64,000 nucleotides of DNA, taken from contig CATXOC010000001.1 in the NCBI GenBank assembly GCA_958399925.1, positions 304,990 through 368,989 on the forward strand. Direction: 5' to 3'. Shown piece after piece: positions 27,260 through 34,500 of this stretch (its first letter is position 1; the number at the start of each line of letters is the position of its first letter). A model generated the notes under the pieces. That model was not told where the DNA came from. It made no database searches and worked only from the letters and a program-made list of their open reading frames with translations. The stretch is from an uncultured Candidatus Saccharibacteria bacterium. Its GTDB lineage: Bacteria > Patescibacteriota > Saccharimonadia > Saccharimonadales > Saccharimonadaceae. A program made the translations under genes and the position numbers.

Positions 27260-27712
27260 GCGACACCTCCCTTTCACAAAAGGGAGAAGGCAGGACACGA
27301 CAAGCCGAAGCAGACATTACAAATACCTCCCTTTCACAAAGGAAACAGGGTGTATAGCTGTTACAAATACCTCCCTTTCACAAAGAGGTACGACGTAGCA
27401 GCTGTTACAAATGCCTCCCTTTCACAAAGGGAGGTGGCACGACGCAGTCGTGACGGAGGGTTCAATGGTAGTTGCGATACTCCTCTCACAAGGGAGGTTT
27501 ACAAAGCAGCATTCGAACCCACCGGCTCGGCTGACGCCGACCCACCTCCCTTTGCGAAAGGGAGGTGTTGCACTACCTTTTGTGAGGAGAGAAGATGGGA
27601 CAAGTCGAAACTGGCACTAGACCACAATACCCCCGCAAGGGGAGAAGGTAGGGTGTAGTTATGGTTGCTAAAAATACCTCCCTTTGCGAAAGGGAAGTAT
27701 TTGCTATATAAT
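27260..27712. repeat. Cluster of short palindromic CCTCCCTTT repeats
   Basis: At least seven imperfect copies of a palindromic unit, CCTCCCTTTCACAAAGGGAG or CCTCCCTTTGCGAAAGGGAG, lie in 450 bp, several preceded by GTTACAAATA. One copy (about 27412-27470) is followed by a second palindrome, CACGACGCAGTCGTG, and CGGAGGG. This looks like an array of a small non-coding dispersed repeat; a related copy is at 50672-50740. Open frames across it (up to 102 codons) have repeat-driven composition and are not credible genes. Confidence 0.8.
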
Positions 27713-27725
27713 AAGTCTAGCTTTT

Positions 27726-27801
27726 CGGGGCGTAGCGCAGATGGTAGCGCGCAGCGTTCGGGACGCTGAGGTCGCCCGTTCGAATCGGGTCGCCCCGACC
27801 A
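27726..27801 (+). tRNA. tRNA-Pro (anticodon CGG)
   Basis: A complete 76-nt cloverleaf. Acceptor stem CGGGGCG/CGCCCCG, D arm GCGC/GCGC, anticodon stem CAGCG/CGCTG with loop TTCGGGA (anticodon CGG), T arm GCCCG/CGGGT with TTCGAAT. The 3' CCA is encoded. Confidence 0.95.
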
Positions 27802-27876
27802 AGCTATTTATCTAAGTTAAGCTTGAGTAAACCAATAAAACATGCTATATTAATACATGTATTTGCTTAACAATAT

Positions 27877-27953
27877 GTGTCCGTAGCTCAGCTGGATAGA
27901 GCGTCAGTTTGCGGAACTGAAGGTCACACGTTCGAATCGTGCCGGACACACCA
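27877..27953 (+). tRNA. tRNA-Arg (anticodon GCG)
   Basis: A complete 77-nt cloverleaf. Acceptor stem GTGTCCG/CGGACAC, D arm GCTC/GAGC, anticodon stem TCAGT/ACTGA with loop TTGCGGA (anticodon GCG, reading CGC/CGU), T arm ACACG/CGTGC with TTCGAAT. CCA is encoded. Most bacteria use an ACG anticodon edited to ICG for these codons. Confidence 0.93.
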
Positions 27954-27971
27954 TGAAATTATTAAATATCT

Positions 27972-28066
27972 AAATAACCCTCCTACAGGAGGGTTATTTA
28001 AGTTGCAGTACATGAACGCTTTGGTGTTAGGTTCAAGTTAGCCCTCCTGCAGGAGAGCTATTTAGG
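27972..28066 (+). terminator. Terminator hairpin after tRNA-Arg and a degenerate second copy
   Basis: AAATAACCCTCC and GGAGGGTTATTT (27972-27999) form a 12-bp stem with a TACA loop, suited to end the tRNA transcript. A degenerate copy (GCCCTCCTGCAGGAGAGCTATTTAGG) follows about 60 nt later with the same flank, TTGYAGTACA. Between 28066 and the gene end at 28189 there is another imperfect pair starting GGTTTACTAGG. No coding sequence is seen in 27954-28188. Confidence 0.65.
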
Positions 28067-28188
28067 TTGTAGTACAATATCGGTTGGTTTACTAGGCGGC
28101 TGCAGTGTCAGCTAGCGACAGCTAATTAAACCAATATACGCCGTCCTCGCCGGTTTACTAGGTAGCGGCAACGTTAGCTAACGGTAGT

Positions 28189-29484
28189 TTATCTGTTATC
28201 TGGGTCGCGGTAATCCCAGTACTCATTGGGCAGAAGCTTGGCTTCATTGCGGGTTCCAACAAAGTCTTGGGCAGGGTCAACAATCATGTCGTGACGAGGG
28301 TTGTCATCATAGTGGTAGACCGCCCACATGTGGCCACCTGCCCGCCCGTCGCCATAGTGTACATCATTGCGATTGACGGTTACGTAGCCTTGTAACAATC
28401 GGTTCTGCTGTAGTTTTTCGATTAAACTAGCTGCTAATAGGGCTTGATGTCGGCAAACACCAGCTCTATTGTCAATAAAACGACTTAGCTTCATTACTTG
28501 ATAATCGCAATATGGCTCGCATAGCTCATCTGTTGCTGCTAAATTGTAGGGGATGGCTTTGGCGGTATTGTCGCTAACTATTCTTAGAATATTGCGGATA
28601 TTGTAACTATTCGATGGGTCTGTTGGATTAGTTATCCGTCGTTCAATGCTTTGATACACTCGACGTATTTGCGCTGAGTCCGCGTCCACTAGGATGGCTT
28701 CGCCGTAAGGCACGCTAGGCGAAATGGCGCCATTAAAATGACGTGTATGACGATCAATAATCTTGCGACCATTGTACATAGTGTCGTAATGTTGATGCGC
28801 GTTGTCTTGAGCGAATGAAACAGTGTAATTCGCCTCAACCAGGTTGGCGGGCTGAAAATGCCCGATTACAGTAGTAGGGTTGAGAGGATGTAGATTTATC
28901 AGTTGAACGCCGTGCTCGTCATAGAAGAGCTCAAAGTGGTCGTAGGAAACAGTATCTGGGTAAGTAAAGCGATCATTTAGGTGCTTTTGTCCAACAAATA
29001 GGGGGTGATTGTATTGTAGCCCCTTGAAGCCGCTGGCGTAACTACGGATAGAATCCATGTCTTCGGGGCTAACTAGCGCAAAATCGCGGTTGATCAGATT
29101 GCGACGATGGTTCTCGCGGGTATCGATTAGGAAGAATTGTTTCTCGGCAGCTATAATTTCAGCAAGAACTGGTGCATCTAGAGCCTCTGGTGGGCGATTG
29201 CATATTTCGCTTGACGACGAGTAGAGCGGTATATCTAAGTTAAAACGCACTCGATCTTCTGGTGCAAGCTTTTTAATGCTTTCCGGTGGTAGCGGTGGTT
29301 TGTCTAAGCTAAAACGCATAGCTGGTGGTAGCGGTGGTTTATCTGCGACGAATGTCGCAGCAACATGACCAACTTCTTGGCGTTCGCGCAGTCTTACGCT
29401 AATCTGTTCGGCTGAGGGTGGAAAGGCCGGTGGCTGGTCACTATCTTTGCTAGTGGGTATGTAGTCAATGTGTAATTTCGTCAT
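28189..29484 (-). CDS. Transglutaminase-like cysteine protein
   Basis: About 431 residues. The C-terminal third carries a transglutaminase/papain-like triad: Cys in RAGVCRHQALLAASL, His in AGGHMWAVYHYD and Asp in MIVDPAQDF. Family members are proteases or cross-linking enzymes; the substrate is unknown. The N-terminal region has a short direct repeat, DKPPLPP, mirrored in the DNA near 29280-29345. The frame is open up to 29604, but a TTGACA-N17-TAATAT promoter (29498-29526) covers the upstream ATGs, so the start is the ATG at 29484, 13 nt after the -10. Confidence 0.65.
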   Translation of the reverse strand: MTKLHIDYIPTSKDSDQPPAFPPSAEQISVRLRERQEVGHVAATFVADKPPLPPAMRFSLDKPPLPPESIKKLAPEDRVRFNLDIPLYSSSSEICNRPPEALDAPVLAEIIAAEKQFFLIDTRENHRRNLINRDFALVSPEDMDSIRSYASGFKGLQYNHPLFVGQKHLNDRFTYPDTVSYDHFELFYDEHGVQLINLHPLNPTTVIGHFQPANLVEANYTVSFAQDNAHQHYDTMYNGRKIIDRHTRHFNGAISPSVPYGEAILVDADSAQIRRVYQSIERRITNPTDPSNSYNIRNILRIVSDNTAKAIPYNLAATDELCEPYCDYQVMKLSRFIDNRAGVCRHQALLAASLIEKLQQNRLLQGYVTVNRNDVHYGDGRAGGHMWAVYHYDDNPRHDMIVDPAQDFVGTRNEAKLLPNEYWDYRDPDNR

Positions 29485-29497
29485 ATACTTGTCAAGC

Positions 29498-29526
29498 ATA
29501 TTAACACAAATTAAGCATAATGTCAA
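29498..29526 (-). promoter_or_regulatory. Promoter of transglutaminase-like gene
   Basis: On the minus strand: TTGACA (29526-29521), exactly 17 bp, TAATAT (29503-29498). The chosen ATG is 13 nt downstream, so the leader is only a few nucleotides. Confidence 0.75.
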
Positions 29527-29567
29527 TGTAAGCAGAAGGCTTGTGACATCTGGTAAAACAAGAAAAT

Positions 29568-29587
29568 ACCCCACAGTTAAGCGGGGT
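29568..29587 (-). terminator. Terminator after small minus-strand genes
   Basis: ACCCC and GGGGT stems with inner pairing close a small loop; ATTTTCTTG follows on the minus strand. It lies about 35 nt past the stop of the small frame ending at 29622. Confidence 0.6.
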
Positions 29588-29621
29588 AGAAGGATATAAA
29601 GCACAAAAAGAAAGATCAGTT

Positions 29622-29780
29622 TTACTGAGCTATCTCGTTTATGCCAGGGCTAAGGGTGAAATTAGGTGAGTATCCAGCTGCTAAACTACCATCATCATTG
29701 AAAACAGAGTGAATCTCGTTGCCATCGCTGTTTAGCTCACCCAAGGAAACTGATACAAACCTATTGTTTTCCGTAGACAT
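29622..29780 (-). CDS. Small protein or frameshifted extension of the gene upstream
   Basis: A 52-codon frame starting MSTENNRFVSVSLGELN and ending in SPGINEIAQ with TAA. Its composition is protein-like, it overlaps the 3' end of the 29732-30073 gene by 49 nt in the -1 frame and it runs up to a terminator. It may be an overlapping small gene or the true C-terminus of the upstream protein after a frameshift. No SD is seen before its ATG, which favours the second reading slightly. Confidence 0.45.
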   Translation of the reverse strand: MSTENNRFVSVSLGELNSDGNEIHSVFNDDGSLAAGYSPNFTLSPGINEIAQ

Positions 29781-30073
29781 AGCCACACGCCAATAATATA
29801 ACCGTAATTATCATAGGCAATGCGAACGTTAGTACCATTGCAAGTTTTGATATCATGCAGGTCAGGCTTTGCGACGGAATGATCAGTGATTTTCTCACGT
29901 GGATCAGAGTTTGAGCCAAAACTAGTTTCATAGGTTCTCCAACTGTACCTCATGGCGTCCTTGTCACCTCTGTTAAGGTAAGACCAGGCGTCTTCCAGCA
30001 GGTATTTTGCTTCCTCGTCTCTATACATGCGAATCAGGTCAACAATTGTGACTATCCGACAAAATTTAGCCAT
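29732..30073 (-). CDS. Hypothetical small protein
   Basis: A 113-residue protein with a perfect SD (AAGGAGG) ahead of its ATG. The middle part is charged (YRDEEAKYLLEDAWSYLNRGD) and the end, IIGVWLCLRKTIGLYQFPWVS, is different in character from the rest. The -1 frame continues with a sensible protein sequence to 29622, so the last 15 or so residues may be out-of-frame sequence. I do not recognise the family. Confidence 0.55.
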   Translation of the reverse strand: MAKFCRIVTIVDLIRMYRDEEAKYLLEDAWSYLNRGDKDAMRYSWRTYETSFGSNSDPREKITDHSVAKPDLHDIKTCNGTNVRIAYDNYGYIIGVWLCLRKTIGLYQFPWVS

Positions 30074-30125
30074 GATGATTCCTCCTTAGTAAGAACTACC
30101 TCTAATGAGTGGTCAAATATGATAA

Positions 30126-30263
30126 TACAATAAATACAGACAAATTTCCAGTGCCGTTCGCAAAGGCGAAATTCTCTGTGATTCAACGGAAGACCTTCGC
30201 AAAATTGTGAATTGGATTATGTCTGCGTACCTACGGCCGAATAAGCCGACTGATTTGAGCTGA
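30126..30263 (+). pseudogene. Start-less open frame, possible gene remnant
   Basis: An open frame with protein-like content (VRKGEILCDSTEDLRKIVNW, then SAYLRPNKPTDLS, stop TGA) but no ATG, GTG or TTG near its beginning. A TACAAT box at 30126-30131 and a strong terminator at 30287-30316 frame it. It could be the 3' remnant of a deleted gene or an AUU-initiated small protein. The call rests on composition only. Confidence 0.3.
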
Positions 30264-30286
30264 GGCTTAAATTAGTAAATTATTCA

Positions 30287-30316
30287 CCCCGCCTTAATAA
30301 GGCGGGGAATTCTTTT
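30287..30316 (+). terminator. Rho-independent terminator
   Basis: CCCCGCCTT and AAGGCGGGG form a perfect 9-bp stem with a 3-nt loop, followed by AATTCTTTT. It insulates the RNase HI gene, which has its own -10 box at 30332-30337. Confidence 0.85.
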
Positions 30317-30343
30317 AGCAAAAAATAATAGTATAATGGGTGT

Positions 30344-30823
30344 ATGATTTCATATTTTACTGACGGTAGTGCTAGTCCAAATCCAGGTCCGGGTGGATTT
30401 GCAGTGATTCGCGAAGGTCGACCATATTTAGTTGGTAGCGAGGATATTGATTCGCCAGTCTCAAATCGACAGACCACTAATATTCGCATGGAAGCGCTGG
30501 CGCTGATGGCAGCGATGAAAGATGCAGCGGGGGAACCATGCCAGATTACGACGGATAGCGAGTTCTGGATTAACGTTTTAACTAAGTGGGCGCCTAGCTG
30601 GGAACGCAATGGCTGGAAGAAGAAAGCTGGTCCAATCAAAAACCTTGATATCGTCAAGCCTTTGTTTGCGTTATATAAAGAGTCGCGGGTAAAGCTAGTT
30701 TGGACGCGTGGACACGTAGGCACAGAGTTGAATGAAATGGCGGATGAGTGGGCTAATAAAGCGCGTAGCGCAGCAGTTCACGGTGTCGTACCAGCCGAGC
30801 AGGTGAAAGACTATAGCCGCTAG
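30344..30823 (+). CDS. rnhA: Ribonuclease HI
   Basis: A 159-residue RNase HI. Active-site carboxylates are visible: Asp in YFTDGSASPNPGPGG, Glu in NIRMEALALMAAM, Asp in ITTDSEFWI and Asp in NEMADEWANKA, with WTRGHVG carrying the conserved His. It removes RNA from RNA/DNA hybrids. TATAAT (30332-30337) ends 6 nt before the ATG with no SD: leaderless. Confidence 0.93.
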   Translation: MISYFTDGSASPNPGPGGFAVIREGRPYLVGSEDIDSPVSNRQTTNIRMEALALMAAMKDAAGEPCQITTDSEFWINVLTKWAPSWERNGWKKKAGPIKNLDIVKPLFALYKESRVKLVWTRGHVGTELNEMADEWANKARSAAVHGVVPAEQVKDYSR

Positions 30824-30895
30824 GGTGCTAATCGTATTATGTCTAACAAAGCTTTGATCTAGTGTTTTTTGTAACGCTTATGGTATCATGAACGT

Positions 30896-32362
30896 ATGAT
30901 TGGTATAGGCGACTCCTTTGGCTGTACATTGGCTAAAATATCTCGACATAAAGCTACTTTTTTCACTGTAGTTATAGTCTCTAGTATTATTTTTGGTGTT
31001 ACTTTGGCTTTAAGCATATTAGGGTTGTACACGCTTAATTCTTTTAAGGGAGCTATAGACGGCAAGGTGGCTAGTAAGTATATAGTTAGGATAACACCAT
31101 CTACCAGCCCAGCAGACGATGATGATAGCTTGCATGAAATATATACTGCAAAACAGCGCGCTCTAGAAAGCAATTTGCATAAACTAGAAGGCGTTACCGT
31201 TTACAACGGGCAACTATTGACATCTAATGGAATAAACATGTCTTATAAGGACGGCAAAAATAAAGTTAGCGTCAATAGGGTTAAAATACTACCAAGAAGT
31301 CTGCTAAAAGATTACATAGTAAATGACAACAACTCAGTCTCAAATAGCTCATCAGATAGTTCTGTACCTGTAATTTTATCGTATAGTGACGCTGAGGCTG
31401 TATTAGGATATGGTAAATTAAAGTACAATGACTCCTATGATAAAAAGATAAAGAGAATACAGAGGGTATATTCGGATATAACGTCTACTAAAATAGAAAC
31501 TAATATATTAGGTTCCGATGGAACTAAGATTAGCTTTCGACCTGTGGGCATATTTCCTAATAATTATCCATTTAGCGGAGGTCCAACGATAGCGGATGAT
31601 CTTGTGGACAGGTACTTTCGGACAGACCTTGGCTCGGGTGCGATGTATATAGAAGAAGAAAGCTTCTCTAGGCTGCCGAGTAGTATAAAGAATGCAATAA
31701 CGTCTTCGCTGACGGCTGGTGATGGTTTTGAGTCGATTACCGGTGAAATAACCTATGCGGAGTTTAAAGATAGGCAAGCTCTGGATCGTTTTTACCGCGA
31801 TAGTAGCTGTCCTAACTATGTATATGGTGGTATATGTACTATTGGCGATAGTCAATATGATGTTTCCACGATTACTGACGTATCGTCATTGCAGACTGCA
31901 CAGTATTACTTGGTAGATAAAACGCTGTCGCGCATAGTGCCGATTCTAGTAGTAACATATATGCTGATTATGATAATATCATTGATTTACATCATTAAGG
32001 GTGGCTCATTAGGAGTGTCAGCTCGCAGTTTATCTAGAGCTAAACGGCTAGATATAATGTTGATATATGTAATGTATGGAATTATTTCAGCTGTCTGTGT
32101 ATGCTTACTGTCTGTGTGCATCGGCGTCTTAGTGCTGGCGGCACTTAAATGTTTATTTGAAGGTAGAATAACGAGTCTAGTGGCATTGTTAACGGCTAGT
32201 CCACTCGGCGTTAGCGGGGCAAAAGTATCTATCTGGAATCCTGCGGTGGCATCTGTCGGCGCAATTATTATTGTTGTTGGGGCGATTAGTGGAGTTATTG
32301 CCGCGTGTGTCACACGAAAAAGTTGGTGGGCTAAGAGTAGCAAGACGAGCGCAATAAAATAA
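30896..32362 (+). CDS. FtsX/MacB-type permease-like membrane protein
   Basis: A 488-residue protein with the topology of FtsX-like ABC permeases: TM1 at about 20-46, a roughly 300-residue extracytoplasmic domain rich in Ser, Asp and Tyr, and three C-terminal membrane segments (about 347-370, 389-420, 448-470). No ATPase gene is adjacent, so its partner would be encoded elsewhere. TATCAT (30884-30889, with TGG before it) ends 6 nt before the ATG: leaderless. The substrate or role is unknown; a mechanotransmission role like FtsX is possible. Confidence 0.55.
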   Translation: MIGIGDSFGCTLAKISRHKATFFTVVIVSSIIFGVTLALSILGLYTLNSFKGAIDGKVASKYIVRITPSTSPADDDDSLHEIYTAKQRALESNLHKLEGVTVYNGQLLTSNGINMSYKDGKNKVSVNRVKILPRSLLKDYIVNDNNSVSNSSSDSSVPVILSYSDAEAVLGYGKLKYNDSYDKKIKRIQRVYSDITSTKIETNILGSDGTKISFRPVGIFPNNYPFSGGPTIADDLVDRYFRTDLGSGAMYIEEESFSRLPSSIKNAITSSLTAGDGFESITGEITYAEFKDRQALDRFYRDSSCPNYVYGGICTIGDSQYDVSTITDVSSLQTAQYYLVDKTLSRIVPILVVTYMLIMIISLIYIIKGGSLGVSARSLSRAKRLDIMLIYVMYGIISAVCVCLLSVCIGVLVLAALKCLFEGRITSLVALLTASPLGVSGAKVSIWNPAVASVGAIIIVVGAISGVIAACVTRKSWWAKSSKTSAIK

Positions 32363-32417
32363 GCGCTCTACGTATGTATAGCCGCTAGAATATTAGCTTG
32401 GTGATATAATAAAGCTA

Positions 32418-33101
32418 ATGCTAAAAATGTCTGAAAAGCCGAAGGATCTGCGTCCGCGCGAAAAACTGCAGACCAAGGGCGCTGCGGCATTGAGCGACTA
32501 TGAGCTGATCATGGCGATTATCGGCAGTGGTAGTGTAGCGGCCGATGTTACTAAGCTGGCTCGTGATGTACAAAAGCTATTGAAAGACAAGGGCGAGCTG
32601 ACTTATGCAGATTTACTAAAGATTAGAGGTCTGGGTGCAGCCAAGGCGACTAATCTGATGGCTAGTTATGAACTGTGGCGGCGGCAGTTCGAGAAACCGC
32701 AACAGCCTATTATCAGCAGCAATGAAGATGTACTGGCGCAGCTAGCAGATATTCGCAATAAGAAGCAGGAATACCTAATCTGCATTACCTTAGATGGGGC
32801 TAATAGAGTGATTAATCGTCGGGTGATTAGTATCGGTACGGTGAATTTTAGTGTGGTGCACCCACGTGAAGTCTATGCCGACGCCATTGCTGATCGGGCG
32901 GCAAGCATTATCGTGGCGCACAATCACCCAGGTGGAACCCTAACGCCTAGTGATCCAGACATTCGAGCGACCAAGCGGTTGCGTGACGCAGCGGATTTAT
33001 TGGGTATTATATTTTACGACCATTTTATCGTAACAGCAACTGGATATTGTTCAATCTTGAACTCGTCTGAGTGGCTGATGGCAAACGATCTAGAATACTA
33101 A
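32418..33101 (+). CDS. radC: RadC family JAB-domain protein
   Basis: A 227-residue RadC. An N-terminal HhH region (LSDYELIMAIIGSG, KIRGLGAAKATNLMASYEL) precedes a JAB/MPN metal site with VHPREVY, AHNHPGG and SDPDIRAT. The family is often linked to DNA repair and mobile defence regions but its activity is unsettled. TATAAT (32405-32410) ends 7 nt before the ATG: leaderless. The type I R-M operon lies convergent just downstream. Confidence 0.9.
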   Translation: MLKMSEKPKDLRPREKLQTKGAAALSDYELIMAIIGSGSVAADVTKLARDVQKLLKDKGELTYADLLKIRGLGAAKATNLMASYELWRRQFEKPQQPIISSNEDVLAQLADIRNKKQEYLICITLDGANRVINRRVISIGTVNFSVVHPREVYADAIADRAASIIVAHNHPGGTLTPSDPDIRATKRLRDAADLLGIIFYDHFIVTATGYCSILNSSEWLMANDLEY

Positions 33102-33105
33102 GAAA

Positions 33106-33288
33106 TTATTTTTTAATAACCTTGATGAATTCCGCATCCATAATAAATCTACGTCTGTCGGTTTCGCTATTTTTGATGTTGGGGTTAGGGCTTTTCTGCT
33201 CTTGCGCCTTTTTGCTTAGATTTTTCGCATTTGATTCGCGGGGCGAGTAATTTGCACGAGTTGGTTCACTTTGACGTCTATTTGGCAT
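33106..33288 (-). CDS. Small basic hypothetical protein
   Basis: A 60-codon frame, strongly basic (Arg, Lys, Asn, Ser) with an ordered-looking end, RRRFIMDAEFIKVIKK. GGAAAGG precedes its ATG. It may be a real small gene at the end of the hsd operon, but the hairpin at 33291-33305 immediately upstream could also end the hsd transcript. It lies convergent with radC, 4 nt from its stop. Confidence 0.4.
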   Translation of the reverse strand: MPNRRQSEPTRANYSPRESNAKNLSKKAQEQKSPNPNIKNSETDRRRFIMDAEFIKVIKK

Positions 33289-33290
33289 AA

Positions 33291-33319
33291 AACGGCCTTT
33301 CCGTTATGTTTTTTATTTT
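33291..33319 (+). terminator. Hairpin with T tract
   Basis: AACGG and CCGTT with a 5-nt loop, followed on the plus strand by ATGTTTTTTATTTT. It could stop transcription from radC (190 nt upstream) and, read the other way, lies just after hsdS. Confidence 0.5.
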
Positions 33320-34500
33320 ACCACTACTTGTCCACACATCAGCATCGGCAGCAGCCAGTCGCGGAGCTGGGCAAGCTGTTGAGACTCTCGACGATTATTA
33401 TCTATTAATCTGTAGATATTGCTCGTGATGTCGGCGTGCATTTGTAGGACGTTGTCGGGTGGAATAACTATATCAAACAGAGCTATGTCTGTATTGTTTA
33501 CAGCTTTCTGGGTTGCACCGTGTGACAATTGATCTTTTTTGTCTTCGAAATCGCTCTGATTTATGTAGGAGATTAAGTAAGGCAACATTATGCTATCAGT
33601 TTTTAATCCAGCAAATCCTGTCGAGAATATATAATTTACAAGTAAGTCTTTGCTGTACTCGCCTATGTATATATGCTTTACGCTATCTTTCATTTTGGCA
33701 AACCAAACACTGTTGGGTATCGGCTGCATGTTAGCTCGGCTCTCGCGATTGTTATAGTCTACCATAGGAGGGGTGGTACTAATATTGTCACCTTTAACTT
33801 CGACGGTTGCAAGATAGAATTTTGGACTATCGAATTTGCTGATTCCAGGTTTAATTAGCGAGATTTTTGGATTATTTGTTAGAGGCGAGACTGTCCATCA
33901 TGCGGGTATTTTGCGCTTGAGGAGGTCGCTATAGACCATCTTGCCGCCGCCGGCACGGTAGGGGTGGCCGTGCTCGTCGGGGAAATCAAATTGCACGAAC
34001 CAATAATCATAAATTAGCCTAGCTAACTCATTCAGCTTTTGGTTGATTTTGTCGTTCAACTCAATCTTGTCGTCAAGCGCAGATAAAATATGTGCGACTC
34101 TTAACTGTTGCGACATATCGGGGATGTAAACTGGAAATTCCGACAGCCTAGATTTCGACAATCCCGGTATACTACTTCCTGACTTGGAGTACTGAAGTTC
34201 CGGTTGCATCGCTTTGAGATAATAGTATAGGTAGCGCTTGTCTACGTCGCCTGTCGTTGGCTGGACTATATAACAATGTGCGCCAGCCCAGAATGGTACA
34301 GTAATATAATTTACGTACCCCGCTGATTCGCCGCCTTGGCTTATTATTAAGGTGTTTGCAACAGTATTTGATTTACTCGTGTATCCAGATTCTGACATGC
34401 CGCCATTGAATACGGGGTAGTCTCCAGACTTGGATAATGTATTTCTGTTTAACTGGGTACCTAGTGATATGGCGCTAATTTGAGATAACGTTGTTTTCAT
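33313..34500 (-). pseudogene. hsdS: Type I restriction specificity subunit HsdS with in-frame TGA
   Basis: One continuous 395-codon frame, interrupted by a single TGA at 33898-33900. The first half (34500-33901) holds the first target-recognition domain and central helix (ILSALDDKIELNDKINQKLN), ending SDLLKRKIPA. The same frame resumes with WTVSPLTNNPKISLI and holds the second recognition domain and closing helix. In HsdS proteins the second domain usually opens with an IPxGW motif, so the TGA sits exactly at the glycine codon (GGA to TGA is one change). As written, the product is a half-subunit. The gene start overlaps the previous stop (ATGA). No other disruption is visible in this gene. 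Confidence 0.85.

Noticed and set aside
27350..27658. 102-codon and 69-codon frames across the repeat cluster
   Set aside because: They read through palindromic repeats in several frames; composition follows the repeat and there is no SD or conserved motif.
33898..33900. Genome-wide UGA-glycine code
   Set aside because: The LOG gene, the degenerate kinase gene, the GalU-like gene and genes ending at 49055 and 61703 all end in TGA, and RF2 is intact.
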